In this document: positions 18,733-27,891 of the stretch, in pieces | How the letters are laid out: every line of letters begins with the position of its first letter | How positions within the stretch are numbered: the stretch's first letter is position 1 | Source: Phyllobacteriaceae bacterium | GTDB taxonomy: Bacteria; Pseudomonadota; Alphaproteobacteria; Rhizobiales; Rhizobiaceae | Length of the DNA stretch: 64,000 bases | Assembly (NCBI GenBank): GCA_002708825.1 | Contig: PAPF01000019.1 | Coordinates: 62,001 to 126,000 of the forward strand | Reading direction: 5' to 3' | Made by a program: the position numbers and the translations under genes | The notes under the pieces: model-generated | The model's input: only the letters and a program-made list of their open reading frames with translations | Database searches by the model: none | Told to the model about the DNA's origin: nothing

Positions 18733-19827
18733 ATGCCCTGGAGCAATCAAGGTGGAGGCGGCGGCCCGTGGGGCGGCGGCAACAATGGCGGTGGGGGAGG
18801 CCCGTGGGGGCAGGGACCCCAGGGACCGCGCGGTCCGCAGGGAACACCGCCGGATCTGGAAGACATCATCCGCAAGGGACAGGATCGTCTCAAGCAGGCC
18901 ATGCCTGGCGGTTCGGGCGGTCCTGCGCTTTTCGGCTTGATCGGCGCCGGTCTCGTCGTCCTGTGGCTTTTCCAGTCGGTCTATACGGTTCAGCCGGACG
19001 AACTCGGTGTGGAACTGCGGTTCGGCAAGCCGAAGAACGAGATTTCGGAACCGGGCCTTCACTTCCATTTCTGGCCGGTGGAAACCGTCGAGAAAGCGAC
19101 CACGGCGGAAAAGCTCGTCACGATCGGAACCGGATCGGGCGGCCGCGCCACGTCCGGGCTGATGCTTTCGGGTGACCAGAATATCGTCGATGTCACGTTC
19201 TCCGTGGCCTATCAGATGGCCGATCCGCAAGCCTATCTGTTCAACGTCGCTGACCCGGACGAGATGCTTCGTTCGGTCTCGGAAAGCGCCATGCGCGAAG
19301 TGGTCGGACGCCGCGAGGCACAGGACATCTTCCGCGATGACCGCCAGGGGATCGCGGACGATGTCCGACAGACGCTCCAGGTTGCCATGGAGCAGTATGG
19401 AGCGGGGTTGACGGTCAACGCTATTTCGATCGAGGACGCCGCGCCGCCGCGTGAAGTGGCCGACGCATTCGACGAGGTTCAGCGCGCCGAACAGGACGAG
19501 GACCGTTTCCGCGAGGAGGCCAACCAGTACGCCAACCAGAAACTCGGTCAGGCACGCGGTGAAGCCGCCCAGATCCGGGAAGAGGCGGCCGCTTATGCCA
19601 ACCGCGTCGTCCAGGAAGCAACGGGTGAGGCCCAGCGCTTCATTTCCGTCTTCAACGAATATGAGAAGGCGCCGGACGTGACCCGCAAGCGCATGTTCCT
19701 CGAAACGATGGAAAACGTGCTCGGCGATTCCAACAAGGTGATCATCGAGCAGGGGAGCGGCGGGTCCGGAGTCGTGCCCTATCTCCCGCTCAATGAACTG
19801 ACGCCGCGCGGAGGAGCAAGGCAATGA
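18733..19827 (+). CDS. hflK: HflK, membrane protease regulator subunit
   Basis: HflK and HflC form a cage-like SPFH/prohibitin complex around FtsH in the inner membrane. The 364-residue protein has a glycine- and proline-rich N terminus (about 7-40), one membrane helix (about 64-84), then the SPFH domain (SVYTVQPDELGVELRFGKP) and a long Ala/Glu-rich coiled coil (about 245-310). Its stop overlaps the hflC start (ATGA), so the subunits are coupled. The ATG follows AAAGGAG. Confidence 0.94.
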   Translation: MPWSNQGGGGGPWGGGNNGGGGGPWGQGPQGPRGPQGTPPDLEDIIRKGQDRLKQAMPGGSGGPALFGLIGAGLVVLWLFQSVYTVQPDELGVELRFGKPKNEISEPGLHFHFWPVETVEKATTAEKLVTIGTGSGGRATSGLMLSGDQNIVDVTFSVAYQMADPQAYLFNVADPDEMLRSVSESAMREVVGRREAQDIFRDDRQGIADDVRQTLQVAMEQYGAGLTVNAISIEDAAPPREVADAFDEVQRAEQDEDRFREEANQYANQKLGQARGEAAQIREEAAAYANRVVQEATGEAQRFISVFNEYEKAPDVTRKRMFLETMENVLGDSNKVIIEQGSGGSGVVPYLPLNELTPRGGARQ

Positions 19828-20783
19828 ACAGGCTTCCTATCATCGCGGGTGCATTGGCGATTGTTGCGGTTGCCGTCTATTCGTCGATCTTTGTCGTCAA
19901 TGCCCGTCAACAGGCCATCGTGCTGCGCTTCGGCGAGATCGTGGACGTGAAGACGGAACCCGGCATCTATTTCAAGCTGCCCTTCGGCTTCACCGGCGCC
20001 GACAATGTCCAGATCATCGAGGACCGGATCCTGCGATTCAGCCTTGAAGACATCCGTGTCCAGGTATCTGGCGGCAAGTTCTACGTCGTGGATGCGTTCA
20101 TGGCCTACCGCATCGAGGATCCGCGGATTTTCCGTCAGGCGGTTTCCGGCTCGATCACGCTGGCCGAACAGCGTCTGCGGACCCGCATGGATGCGGCGCT
20201 GCGCCGCGTCTACGGCTTGCGCGGATTCGAGGCGGCGCTGTCGGAGGAACGCACGGAGATGATGCGCGAAGTCGCGCAGCAGCTGACCCCGGACGCGGCC
20301 TCCCTCGGCCTGAGGATCGAGGACGTGCGTATCCGGCGCACCGACCTGACACAGGAGGTTTCCGAGCAGACCTATAACCGCATGAAGGCAGAACGTCTTG
20401 CCGAAGCCGAGCGCCTGCGGGCACGCGGCCGCGAGGCGGCCCAGACCATCCGCGCAAGGGCTGATCGCCAGGTCGTGGAGATCGTCGCCGAAGCGCGCAA
20501 GGAATCAGAGATCCTGCGCGGTGAGGGCGAAGGCGAGCGCAACCGCATTTTCGCCGAGGCCTTTTCCCGGGATCCCGAATTCTTTGAATTCTATCGCTCC
20601 ATGACAGCCTATGAAAAGGCGCTGCAGCAGGAGGGGACGACGATGATCCTTTCGCCGGAATCGGAATTCTTCCGTTATTTCGGCTATGGAAACGGCGCAC
20701 CATCGGCAAGCGGCGAACGCGCGTCCGGAGCACCGGTTCAACCGGCCAGTGGCCAGGCGCCGGCTTCACAAGCCGCGCAGTGA
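19824..20783 (+). CDS. hflC: HflC, membrane protease regulator subunit
   Basis: The 319-residue partner of HflK has an N-terminal membrane helix (about 5-24), an SPFH domain (VNARQQAIVLRFGEI and the following), and a coiled coil (AEAERLRARGREAAQTIRA). The C-terminal 40 residues are low-complexity Ala/Ser/Pro. It overlaps hflK by 4 nt and is followed by a small DUF2065 gene 13 nt downstream, the usual Hyphomicrobiales order. Confidence 0.94.
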   Translation: MNRLPIIAGALAIVAVAVYSSIFVVNARQQAIVLRFGEIVDVKTEPGIYFKLPFGFTGADNVQIIEDRILRFSLEDIRVQVSGGKFYVVDAFMAYRIEDPRIFRQAVSGSITLAEQRLRTRMDAALRRVYGLRGFEAALSEERTEMMREVAQQLTPDAASLGLRIEDVRIRRTDLTQEVSEQTYNRMKAERLAEAERLRARGREAAQTIRARADRQVVEIVAEARKESEILRGEGEGERNRIFAEAFSRDPEFFEFYRSMTAYEKALQQEGTTMILSPESEFFRYFGYGNGAPSASGERASGAPVQPASGQAPASQAAQ

Positions 20784-20796
20784 CCGGGACGTTTTC

Positions 20797-20982
20797 GTGA
20801 ACGACTTCCTGACCGCCCTCGGACTCCTGCTGGTGTTCGAGGGCGTTCTCTATGGCGGTTTCCCTCGCCTTGTGAAGGGCCTTGCGGAGCAGTTGCAGTC
20901 CATGCCGGAAAATGCATTGCGTGCCGGTGGGCTGCTCGCGGCCGCAAGCGGCGTGATCCTCGTCTGGCTTGTCCGGGGATAA
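20797..20982 (+). CDS. DUF2065 small membrane protein
   Basis: A GTG at 20797 opens a 61-residue protein with two hydrophobic helices (LTALGLLLVFEGVLYGGFP and LLAAASGVILVWLV) and the conserved SMPENALRAGGLLAA turn of DUF2065. It lies 13 nt after hflC and before the Do protease gene, a conserved linkage that suggests membrane quality control. No biochemical function is known. Confidence 0.82.
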   Translation: MNDFLTALGLLLVFEGVLYGGFPRLVKGLAEQLQSMPENALRAGGLLAAASGVILVWLVRG

Positions 20983-21099
20983 CGCGATTGTCAGGCCGCC
21001 GCCGGATTTCGGCTCTGTGAAAAACGTGGTCTCCGCCCTAATGTTGTGCGAACAAATCGCCATGATGGCTGGATCGTTGCAGACCGGAGAACCGTCCCC

Positions 21100-22599
21100 A
21101 TGCTCGCCAATGCGTTCACAAGCCTGCGCTTTTCCCTGATTGCGGCCGTTGGCGCGGTCGCCATCTCCGCTTCGCCCATTGCCGCCGTCGTTTCCGTGGA
21201 CAGCCTGGCGCAACAGCAAGGTCCGGCTTCCGTTGCCGATCTCGCGGATGGACTTCTCGATGCCGTGGTCAATATCGCCACGACGCAGAAGACGGCGGGA
21301 AATGAAGAGAATGTCCCCGTTCCGGACATCCCGGAGGGCTCTCCCTTCAAGGATTATTTCGACGAATTCTTTCGGGACCGTGACCGCCGCGGCGGTCCGC
21401 GCAAGCAGAACTCCCTGGGATCAGGCTTTGTCATCGATGCCGGCGAAGGCATCGTGGTCACCAACAATCATGTGATCGATGGCGCCGATGCCATCGAGGT
21501 CGTGTTCAATGATGGCCAGAAGATTGCGGCCGAACTCATCGGGACCGACCCGAAAACCGATATCGCCGTACTGAAAATCGACCCGGCCAGGCGTTCACTC
21601 AAGCAGGTTTCGTTCGGCGATTCCACGCGAATGCGGATTGGCGACTGGGTCATGGCCATCGGCAATCCGTTCGGCTTGGGTGGAACCGTGACCGTGGGCA
21701 TCATTTCGGCCATCAACCGCGACATCAATTCCGGCCCGTATGACGATTTCATCCAGACCGACGCCGCGATCAACCGGGGAAACTCGGGAGGACCGCTGTT
21801 CAACATGGATGGTCAGGTCATCGGCATCAATACGGCGATCATATCGCCGTCCGGCGGTTCCATCGGCATCGGGTTTTCCATTCCGTCCAAGCTGGCGGTG
21901 ACGGTCATCGAACAGTTGCGCGAATTCGGGGAAACGCGCCGCGGATGGCTTGGCGTGCGCATCCAGCCTGTGACGGACGACATCGCCGAAGGCCTTGGCA
22001 TGGACCGGGCGCGCGGTGCCCTCGTTGCAGGCATTGTCAAGGGTGGACCCGTGGACGATGGCTCCATACAGGCCGGCGACGTCATCGTCGAATTCGACGG
22101 TCGGAGTGTCGATCAGATGCGCGATCTGCCACGGATCGTTGCGGAAAGCCCGGTCGGCAAGGAAGTCAGCGTCAAGGTGATCCGCAAGGGAGAGGAAGTC
22201 GGCTTGCAGGTGACACTTGGCCGGCTTGAGGATGGGGAAAAGCTGGCAGCCGCGGGCGACGATGACACAAGCGGTTCCGCTGACGAAGCTCCTGTGGCCA
22301 CGGCTGCGGTGCTGGGCATGACCCTGGGGGAACTGGATGATGAGGCGCGCGAGACCTTTGGCATCAAGGAGGATATCTCCGGCGTCGTGATTACCGAGGT
22401 TGCACCGGAATCGCTCGCGGCGGAACGTGGCGTCACGGCAGGCGATGTCATCACCGAAATCGCGCAGGAATCGGTTGACAGTCCTCAGGATGTTCTCGAC
22501 CGCATCGAGGATCTGAAGTCACAGGGACGGAAAAACGCCTTGCTGATGCTGTCATCCAAGACAGGCGAATTGCGTTTCGTGACCATCAGGATGGACTGA
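21100..22599 (+). CDS. Do-family periplasmic serine protease (DegP/MucD-like)
   Basis: The ATG at 21100, with GGAGAA upstream, gives a 499-residue protein with a signal sequence (about 1-30). The trypsin-like domain has the triad His124 (NNHVIDGA), Asp154 (KTDIAVLKID) and Ser229 (GNSGGPL). Two PDZ domains follow (about 285-375 and 400-490). These proteases act as periplasmic chaperone-proteases on misfolded envelope proteins. The gene follows the hflKC-DUF2065 set and converges with serB. Confidence 0.92.
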   Translation: MLANAFTSLRFSLIAAVGAVAISASPIAAVVSVDSLAQQQGPASVADLADGLLDAVVNIATTQKTAGNEENVPVPDIPEGSPFKDYFDEFFRDRDRRGGPRKQNSLGSGFVIDAGEGIVVTNNHVIDGADAIEVVFNDGQKIAAELIGTDPKTDIAVLKIDPARRSLKQVSFGDSTRMRIGDWVMAIGNPFGLGGTVTVGIISAINRDINSGPYDDFIQTDAAINRGNSGGPLFNMDGQVIGINTAIISPSGGSIGIGFSIPSKLAVTVIEQLREFGETRRGWLGVRIQPVTDDIAEGLGMDRARGALVAGIVKGGPVDDGSIQAGDVIVEFDGRSVDQMRDLPRIVAESPVGKEVSVKVIRKGEEVGLQVTLGRLEDGEKLAAAGDDDTSGSADEAPVATAAVLGMTLGELDDEARETFGIKEDISGVVITEVAPESLAAERGVTAGDVITEIAQESVDSPQDVLDRIEDLKSQGRKNALLMLSSKTGELRFVTIRMD

Positions 22600-22667
22600 A
22601 AAACCATCCGTTCCTGCATTGCAAAGGTAAACCCGGACCGAGTTTGGGCCGGGATCATCTATACAAG

Positions 22668-23555
22668 TCAGGCGATGAAATCCGTCTTGCGATAGCCCTG
22701 GATATAGAGGAGGGCGGTCAGGTCACCATGGTCTATGCGCATGCGCGCCTGAGCCGCTACTGCTGGCTTTGCGTGCAAAGCGACGCCGGAACCTGCCCGT
22801 TCGATCATGGCGAGATCGTTGGCGCCGTCTCCAACGGCCATGACATCCTCGGGTGAGAGATCCAGGCGGGCGGCCGTCTCCTCAAGGGTGTCGAGCTTTG
22901 CCTGTTTGCCGAGGATCGGTTCGGCCACTTCTCCCGACAGGATGCCATCGACTTCAAGCAGGACGTTGGCCCGGTTCTCGTCAAAACCGATCATTGAACA
23001 GATGCGTGACGTGAAAGCGGTGAACCCTCCCGAAACGAGAACCGTGTAGGCGCCGTTCGCCCGCATCGTCTGCACGAGTTCGCGACCGCCGGGCGTCAGC
23101 GTGATGCGGGTCCCGATGACGTGTTCGATCACCGATACCGGAAGACCCTTCAGAAGGGAGACACGCTCCCGCAGCGCAGGTTCGAACTCGATCTCGCCGT
23201 TCATGGCACGGGCGGTGATCGCCGCGACATGGGCCTTGATTCCGGCCTCGTCAGCAAGTTCGTCGATGCATTCCTGTCCGATCATGGTTGAATCCATGTC
23301 GGCCAGAAGGATCTTCTTGCGCCGGGTTTCAGCCTGCTGAACAACCACATCGACCGGTTGGCCCTCAAGCGCAGACCGGAGCGCGTGGTATGCTTCCGCC
23401 TCCGTTATGCCGTCAGTCAATGCGATGTCACAGGCAATTCCGTCAGCCAGCCAGTACAGGGAGGTTGCCTTGACGGCCGAAAACGCCCTATCCCCCACTG
23501 CGGGGGACAAGGCCCGGTCCTTCGGATTGGCGATCAAGGTGGCTACAAGGCTCAT
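22668..23555 (-). CDS. serB: Phosphoserine phosphatase
   Basis: SerB dephosphorylates phosphoserine in the last step of serine synthesis. The haloacid-dehalogenase motif DMDST is at 86-90 with nucleophile Asp86, followed by VSGGFT and GDGANDLAM. The N-terminal part (MSLVATLIANPKDRALSPAV) is the ACT-like extension usual in rhizobia and fixes the start at 23555, giving 295 residues. This start codon overlaps the divergent miaA start (CATG at 23553-23556), so each gene's control signals lie inside the other gene or its 5' region. Confidence 0.94.
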   Translation of the reverse strand: MSLVATLIANPKDRALSPAVGDRAFSAVKATSLYWLADGIACDIALTDGITEAEAYHALRSALEGQPVDVVVQQAETRRKKILLADMDSTMIGQECIDELADEAGIKAHVAAITARAMNGEIEFEPALRERVSLLKGLPVSVIEHVIGTRITLTPGGRELVQTMRANGAYTVLVSGGFTAFTSRICSMIGFDENRANVLLEVDGILSGEVAEPILGKQAKLDTLEETAARLDLSPEDVMAVGDGANDLAMIERAGSGVALHAKPAVAAQARMRIDHGDLTALLYIQGYRKTDFIA

Positions 23556-24459
23556 GGACGATTTTCCTGGAACGCGGCGGGCGGTTGAAAACGCCATCCT
23601 GATAGCGGGACCAACGGCTAGCGGCAAGACGGCCATGGCCGTGGATCTGGCGCGCAAATCCGGAGCTGTGATCGTCAACGCCGACTCCATGCAGGTCTAC
23701 GACATTCTCAATGTCCTGACCGCCCGTCCTTCCGAAGCGGAACTTGCGGCTGCTCCGCATGTCCTCTACGGCCACGTCACCCCCTTGCGGGCCTATTCAA
23801 CCGGCGAATGGCTGCGCGATGTCGCCCGGTTCCTGCAAAGCCTGGAGCCAGAGCGCCGGTTTATCTTCGTGGGAGGCACGGGCTTGTATTTCCGAGCCTT
23901 GCTCGGTGGTTTGTCAGACATGCCTGATGTGCCCTCCGAGGTGCGGGAGCGCTACCGCGCGATGCTCTCCGACACAGGGCCTGAAGCCCTGCATGCCCTG
24001 CTTGCGAAGCGTGATCCGGACACCGCCAGCCTTCTGCACCCCCGGGACGGGCAGAGGATCGTGCGCGCACTCGAAATACTGGAAGCCAGCGGACGGCCAA
24101 TAGGCGACTGGCAGGCCAGACGCAGCAAGCCCCTTGTCGATCCGGCGTCGGCGGAGAAATACATCCTGCAGCCACCGCGTGAGGTTCTGCGGCAACGCAT
24201 TGCCAGCCGCCTTCAGGCAATGGTGGAGAATGGTGCGCTGAAGGAAGTCGAGACACTGCTTTCGCTTGGCCTTGATCCGGCGCTGCCTGCGATGAAGGCA
24301 ATCGGTGTTCCGGAGTTCGCCGCGATGCTGCGCGGCGAGCGGACCCTGGATGAGGCGCTTGCGGCTGCAATCACCGCGAGCCGGCAATATGCAAAACGTC
24401 AATCGACCTGGTTTCGCAACCAGATGGGAACCGGCTGGAAGACCGTGCCGGTTTCCTAA
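23554..24459 (+). CDS. miaA: tRNA dimethylallyltransferase
   Basis: MiaA adds a dimethylallyl group to A37 of tRNAs that read codons starting with U. From the ATG at 23554 the protein has 301 residues, with the P-loop GPTASGKT at 19-26, DSMQVYDILN, and FVGGTGLYFRALL. The frame is open upstream to 23407 but that part lies opposite serB and has no MiaA similarity. The start overlaps the serB start on the other strand. The C terminus (RQYAKRQSTWFRNQM) is typical. Confidence 0.94.
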   Translation: MDDFPGTRRAVENAILIAGPTASGKTAMAVDLARKSGAVIVNADSMQVYDILNVLTARPSEAELAAAPHVLYGHVTPLRAYSTGEWLRDVARFLQSLEPERRFIFVGGTGLYFRALLGGLSDMPDVPSEVRERYRAMLSDTGPEALHALLAKRDPDTASLLHPRDGQRIVRALEILEASGRPIGDWQARRSKPLVDPASAEKYILQPPREVLRQRIASRLQAMVENGALKEVETLLSLGLDPALPAMKAIGVPEFAAMLRGERTLDEALAAAITASRQYAKRQSTWFRNQMGTGWKTVPVS

Positions 24460-24597
24460 TCAAATATGCAGCGTTGCATTAACCATGGACGAAACAACCA
24501 GTGCGTGGAACGCGCGGCTGGCCTGAATTCCTTTTCTTCCCCGCCGGGACTTAACGCCTGATTAGAACTGCAAAGCTTACATCGGGGACAGTAATCC

Positions 24598-25374
24598 GTG
24601 GCAGGAGCGGCGCTCGGTATGCGTCTTCACAAGGCTGAACTGGCTTTCTTCATTCTCGTTGCGCTGCTTGTTTGCAGCGCCGCGGTTCTTGCCGGCTGGC
24701 TGTGGATCACCGCTTCCCTTCAGCCGGGAAACCCGGGGACGGCAGCGCTTGCGGTTCTGTGCGCTGCGATCATGTTTGGCCTGGGTTATTTCTACCCGCT
24801 TCTTCGCGGGCAGGTGCGCGAAGAGACGCAACTGCGCGCGATGACACAATCGCTTTCCAAGCGTTCGGAAAACCTTCAGCAGGCCGCATTGACCGATGGG
24901 CTGACAGGGATGCAAAACCGGCGCTACTTTGATGACGCTCTGGCCCAGTATCTCGAGGAGTTCAAACGCATCAACCGCCCGGTCGGGCTGATGATCCTCG
25001 ATCTGGACCATTTCAAGCTGGTCAATGACACGCATGGGCATGACGCCGGCGACGATGTGCTGAAAGCTGTGGCATCCTGTCTTCGCGAATTTACCCGGTA
25101 CCACGACGTTGTCGCTCGCCTTGGGGGCGAGGAGTTCGCCATTGTCGCCCCGAACATGGATGCCGAATTGCTTGGGAAGTTCGCGAACCGGATCCGGATG
25201 GCGATTTCCCAGCTCACCATTTCTTCCGGGAATATCCGCATTCGTGTGACGACAAGTATCGGGGTCGCGATCTGGGATGGCCGTGAGGGATCGGAAGACC
25301 TCTACCGGCGAGCGGATGCCATGCTTTACCAGGCAAAGCGGGAAGGCCGGAACAGGGTCTGTTCGGCAGCGTGA
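24598..25374 (+). CDS. Membrane-anchored diguanylate cyclase (GGDEF)
   Basis: The 258-residue protein makes cyclic di-GMP from two GTP. Two membrane helices (about 14-36 and 48-67) are followed by a helical linker and a GGDEF domain. The active site is GGEEF at 176-180, and the inhibitory I-site RYHD (167-170) lies five residues before it, so product inhibition is expected. No input domain other than the membrane part is seen. The start is GTG 24598 with GGGGACA upstream; ATG 24619 is an alternative. A PilZ effector is encoded elsewhere in the window (42.3 kb). Confidence 0.9.
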   Translation: MAGAALGMRLHKAELAFFILVALLVCSAAVLAGWLWITASLQPGNPGTAALAVLCAAIMFGLGYFYPLLRGQVREETQLRAMTQSLSKRSENLQQAALTDGLTGMQNRRYFDDALAQYLEEFKRINRPVGLMILDLDHFKLVNDTHGHDAGDDVLKAVASCLREFTRYHDVVARLGGEEFAIVAPNMDAELLGKFANRIRMAISQLTISSGNIRIRVTTSIGVAIWDGREGSEDLYRRADAMLYQAKREGRNRVCSAA

Positions 25375-25496
25375 TCGAAACCCGCTTTCCGCCGATTTCC
25401 TCATCCGCTTGTTTCCGCCCTGTCAGGGCGGGAAGGCTTGAGACCTCATGAAGGGCGGGACCATCACAGACAAGGACGGCAGGCCGAGGGGCCCCA

Positions 25497-27575
25497 TCAC
25501 ACTTGCTTGCGGGTACGGAACTCGCGGATCAGGCTGTTGCCTTCCCGCCCGCCCGCCATATGCGACGGGTCTTCGGCTGCCGGCTTTGTCCGGGATTGGA
25601 ATGGACGGGCCGAAGCGGGCTCGCTGGCGCCAAACCGGTGCTGGCCTTCGATGCGCCTGGTGGAGTCCACGGACGACCGTTCCGATTGTATCTGCGCGTG
25701 CTGCCCGCCCGATGAACCATAGGAATGATGTCCGTGCCGGTCCTGCGATTGTGCCGACGCGGGCGTGGCGCCAGCCCTTTCAGTGGTCATGTGATCGGCC
25801 GGCGCACTGATGGCTGCCAGAAGAGCCTCGGTATCGTAGTTGTCAATCGACGGTGCGGAGGGCCCGGCCCACTGCACCGTCTCGTCCTCCGCGCCATCGA
25901 GGTTGTTGCGCATCCTGGCCAGAACATTGACAAGCGAGACCTCAGATGTGCCGGTCTTCAGCCTTTCCTGCTGCGCATAGATGTGGGCGCCCGGCAGATC
26001 CTTCTTCTGTATGGTCTCGAACATCATGCGCATGGGTGACTGGAAGGCTTCACCAAAGGCGATGCATTCCCGGTTGCCGACCGAGGAGAGGAAATTCGTC
26101 AGCGATCGCGCCGCGCCGGTAATCGCGAGCTTGATGATGTCCTGGTCGTGTTCATTGCCCAGCCGCATTGCGAATATGGTGTTGCACTGGGAAAGGATTG
26201 TCGGATCAAGTTCTCCGGGGCGCTGGGTGACCACGCCCAGATAGACACCATATTTGCGGCCTTCCTTGGCAATGCGTGCTATGGCCTGGCGGGTCGGCCA
26301 GAAGCCGCTGTCCTTGTCTGACGGTATGTAGCGGTGTGCCTCCTCGCACACGACAAGCGTCTGGAGACCGCCGTCGGAATTGAGCGCCAGATCAAAGGCC
26401 ATGCGGCAAAAAACCGAGACGACGGAATTCACCACTTCCGAGGGCAGGTTGGACATGTCGAACACACAGATCGGCTTGCCGTTTTGCGGAACTCGAAAAA
26501 CGTGGCTGAGAATGACAGGCATCGTGTCACTGACTGTCTTTGCCCCGAACATGAAGCGAAAGCGCGGGTCGTTCAGCAGGGATTCCAGACGGTTGCGAAG
26601 GGAGCGCAAATGCGGCCTGTCTGCCTTGCCATCCAGTTGGCCGGTGCGTTCGTCCAGCAACTGGAGGAGATCGACCATCCGGTAGGGAACGGGCGTGTCG
26701 GCCGTCAGGGAAGTTGTCTCCCTGTCCTTCTTCAGCATGGATGAAGACAGGCTGCCGCCTTCACCCCTCCGGAACCGCTCCTTGGCCAGGGGAATGAGGT
26801 CGCGAAGGGCATCCAGTTCATTTGCGACGGGTGTTCTTCCGCGGAAGACGACCTCGGCGAACTCGTCAAGGCGGAACATCCAGAAGGGAAGGTCGAGCCG
26901 GTTGGCATCGACCGTGATCGCCTTGTCGGCAAATGCCGTGGTGAATTCGTTGTGCGGATCCAGCAGGAGGACGCGAATATCTGGACGCTTCTGAACGATC
27001 TTGCGCAGCAGCAAGGTGACTGCGGTCGACTTGCCCACACCAGTGGTGCCCACAACCGCGAAGTGCCGCGCGAGCAATTTGTCGATGTCGATCAGGGCAG
27101 GAATGCTGCGCTCCTGGGTCAAGTTGCCGACGGGAACGGCGTTGGGAGCGACATTTGCATAGATCGCCTTGAGGTCGCTGGTGCGGATCCTGTGAGCGAT
27201 GGCACCCATGTAGGGATAATCGGCAATGCCAGTGGAAAAGCGAAGTTCCCCGTCAGAACCTGCGGAAACCTGACCCACAAGTTCCACGTGAACATGGATG
27301 ATGTTCTTGGTCGCGCTGTCCCAGTTCATTCCGGGAACATCGACCTGGTGGATCAGCCCTACAAGACGCGCTTCCCCGACCCTGATGGAGATCATCTGGC
27401 CGACGGCCCAGTAGTCTTCCGAGCCCGCAGCCTGTTTTCCCGCGTCAGCAGCGATGACGGCCCTTTCGCCGTCGCAGCTGATGATATGCCCTTCCGTCCT
27501 GTTGCGGACGATGGGCATCTTCGGTTCCGACTGGAGCGAACCAAATCCGCCGTCAGCGGCAACAACGTCATTCAT
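25497..27575 (-). CDS. HerA-type hexameric ATPase
   Basis: The 692-residue protein (from ATG 27575) has an N-terminal HAS-barrel-like domain, Walker A GTTGVGKS at 176-183, and the Walker B region QTLVVCEEAHRYIP typical of the HerA/FtsK superfamily. HerA ATPases translocate DNA, often with the nuclease NurA, which is not seen here. The C-terminal 150 residues are low-complexity and rich in Ser, Gln and His. The frame is open further upstream to 27977, overlapping the ilvB leader, and that part is not likely to be translated. The promoter should lie close to the divergent ilvB promoter. Confidence 0.82.
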   Translation of the reverse strand: MNDVVAADGGFGSLQSEPKMPIVRNRTEGHIISCDGERAVIAADAGKQAAGSEDYWAVGQMISIRVGEARLVGLIHQVDVPGMNWDSATKNIIHVHVELVGQVSAGSDGELRFSTGIADYPYMGAIAHRIRTSDLKAIYANVAPNAVPVGNLTQERSIPALIDIDKLLARHFAVVGTTGVGKSTAVTLLLRKIVQKRPDIRVLLLDPHNEFTTAFADKAITVDANRLDLPFWMFRLDEFAEVVFRGRTPVANELDALRDLIPLAKERFRRGEGGSLSSSMLKKDRETTSLTADTPVPYRMVDLLQLLDERTGQLDGKADRPHLRSLRNRLESLLNDPRFRFMFGAKTVSDTMPVILSHVFRVPQNGKPICVFDMSNLPSEVVNSVVSVFCRMAFDLALNSDGGLQTLVVCEEAHRYIPSDKDSGFWPTRQAIARIAKEGRKYGVYLGVVTQRPGELDPTILSQCNTIFAMRLGNEHDQDIIKLAITGAARSLTNFLSSVGNRECIAFGEAFQSPMRMMFETIQKKDLPGAHIYAQQERLKTGTSEVSLVNVLARMRNNLDGAEDETVQWAGPSAPSIDNYDTEALLAAISAPADHMTTERAGATPASAQSQDRHGHHSYGSSGGQHAQIQSERSSVDSTRRIEGQHRFGASEPASARPFQSRTKPAAEDPSHMAGGREGNSLIREFRTRKQV

Positions 27576-27680
27576 GCCAAAACCCCGATTTTGCCGCCAC
27601 ACATTAGGGGAAAAGAAGTTAAGGCCTTGTGCACCTTGCCGCCGGCCGCCGACCATCGTCCGACTTGAGCAAATCAGCGG

Positions 27681-27708
27681 TTGACCTGGCGACCGTCTCC
27701 GGCATAAA
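27681..27708 (+). promoter_or_regulatory. Promoter of the ilvB operon
   Basis: TTGACC (27681-27686), a 16-nt spacer and CATAAA (27703-27708) form a plausible promoter. Transcription would begin near 27715, almost at the ATG of the leader peptide, which would make the leader leaderless or nearly so. Confidence 0.55.
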
Positions 27709-27716
27709 TGATCGCC

Positions 27717-27773
27717 ATGATCGAACGGAAGAACATTCTCGTAGTACGTATGCGCATGGGCGGGAGGGCGTAA
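27717..27773 (+). CDS. ilvB leader peptide (MIERKNILVVRMRMGGRA)
   Basis: An 18-codon frame, too short for usual gene calling, contains the run Ile-Leu-Val-Val (codons 7-10), followed by a hairpin region and an intrinsic terminator. Ribosome stalling at these codons when branched-chain aminoacyl-tRNAs are scarce would favour the antiterminator. An in-frame ATG at 27708 would add three residues (MIA) but lies at the -10 site. No Shine-Dalgarno sequence is present, in line with leaderless translation. Confidence 0.85.
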   Translation: MIERKNILVVRMRMGGRA

Positions 27774-27828
27774 CCCTCCGGCGACAGCCACCCATGCGCG
27801 ACACCAGGCCCTCCCAAGGGCCTTTTTT
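27752..27828 (+). terminator. Transcription attenuator of ilvB
   Basis: Pause structure: GCGCATGGG (27752-27760) pairs with CCCATGCGC (27791-27799), enclosing GGAGGG (27763-27768) with CCCTCC (27774-27779). Terminator: GGCCCT (27807-27812), loop CCCA, AGGGCC (27817-27822), then TTTTTT. Antiterminator: GGGAGGG (27762-27768) is fully complementary to CCCTCCC (27809-27815) inside the terminator stem. The two folds exclude each other. Confidence 0.88.
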
Positions 27829-27891
27829 ATTGGCCGGATTACAGCTAAACGACCAGCCGCTGCTGGATGAAACGAAGAGACGGGACCAACC

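Noticed and set aside
22625-22660. CCCGG/CCGGG hairpin between the Do protease gene and serB
   Set aside because: Stem is short and lacks a T tract; too weak to list as terminator.
25415-25431. CCGCCCT/AGGGCGG hairpin between the GGDEF and HerA genes
   Set aside because: The stem is clear but no T run follows on either strand, so a terminator call is not supported.
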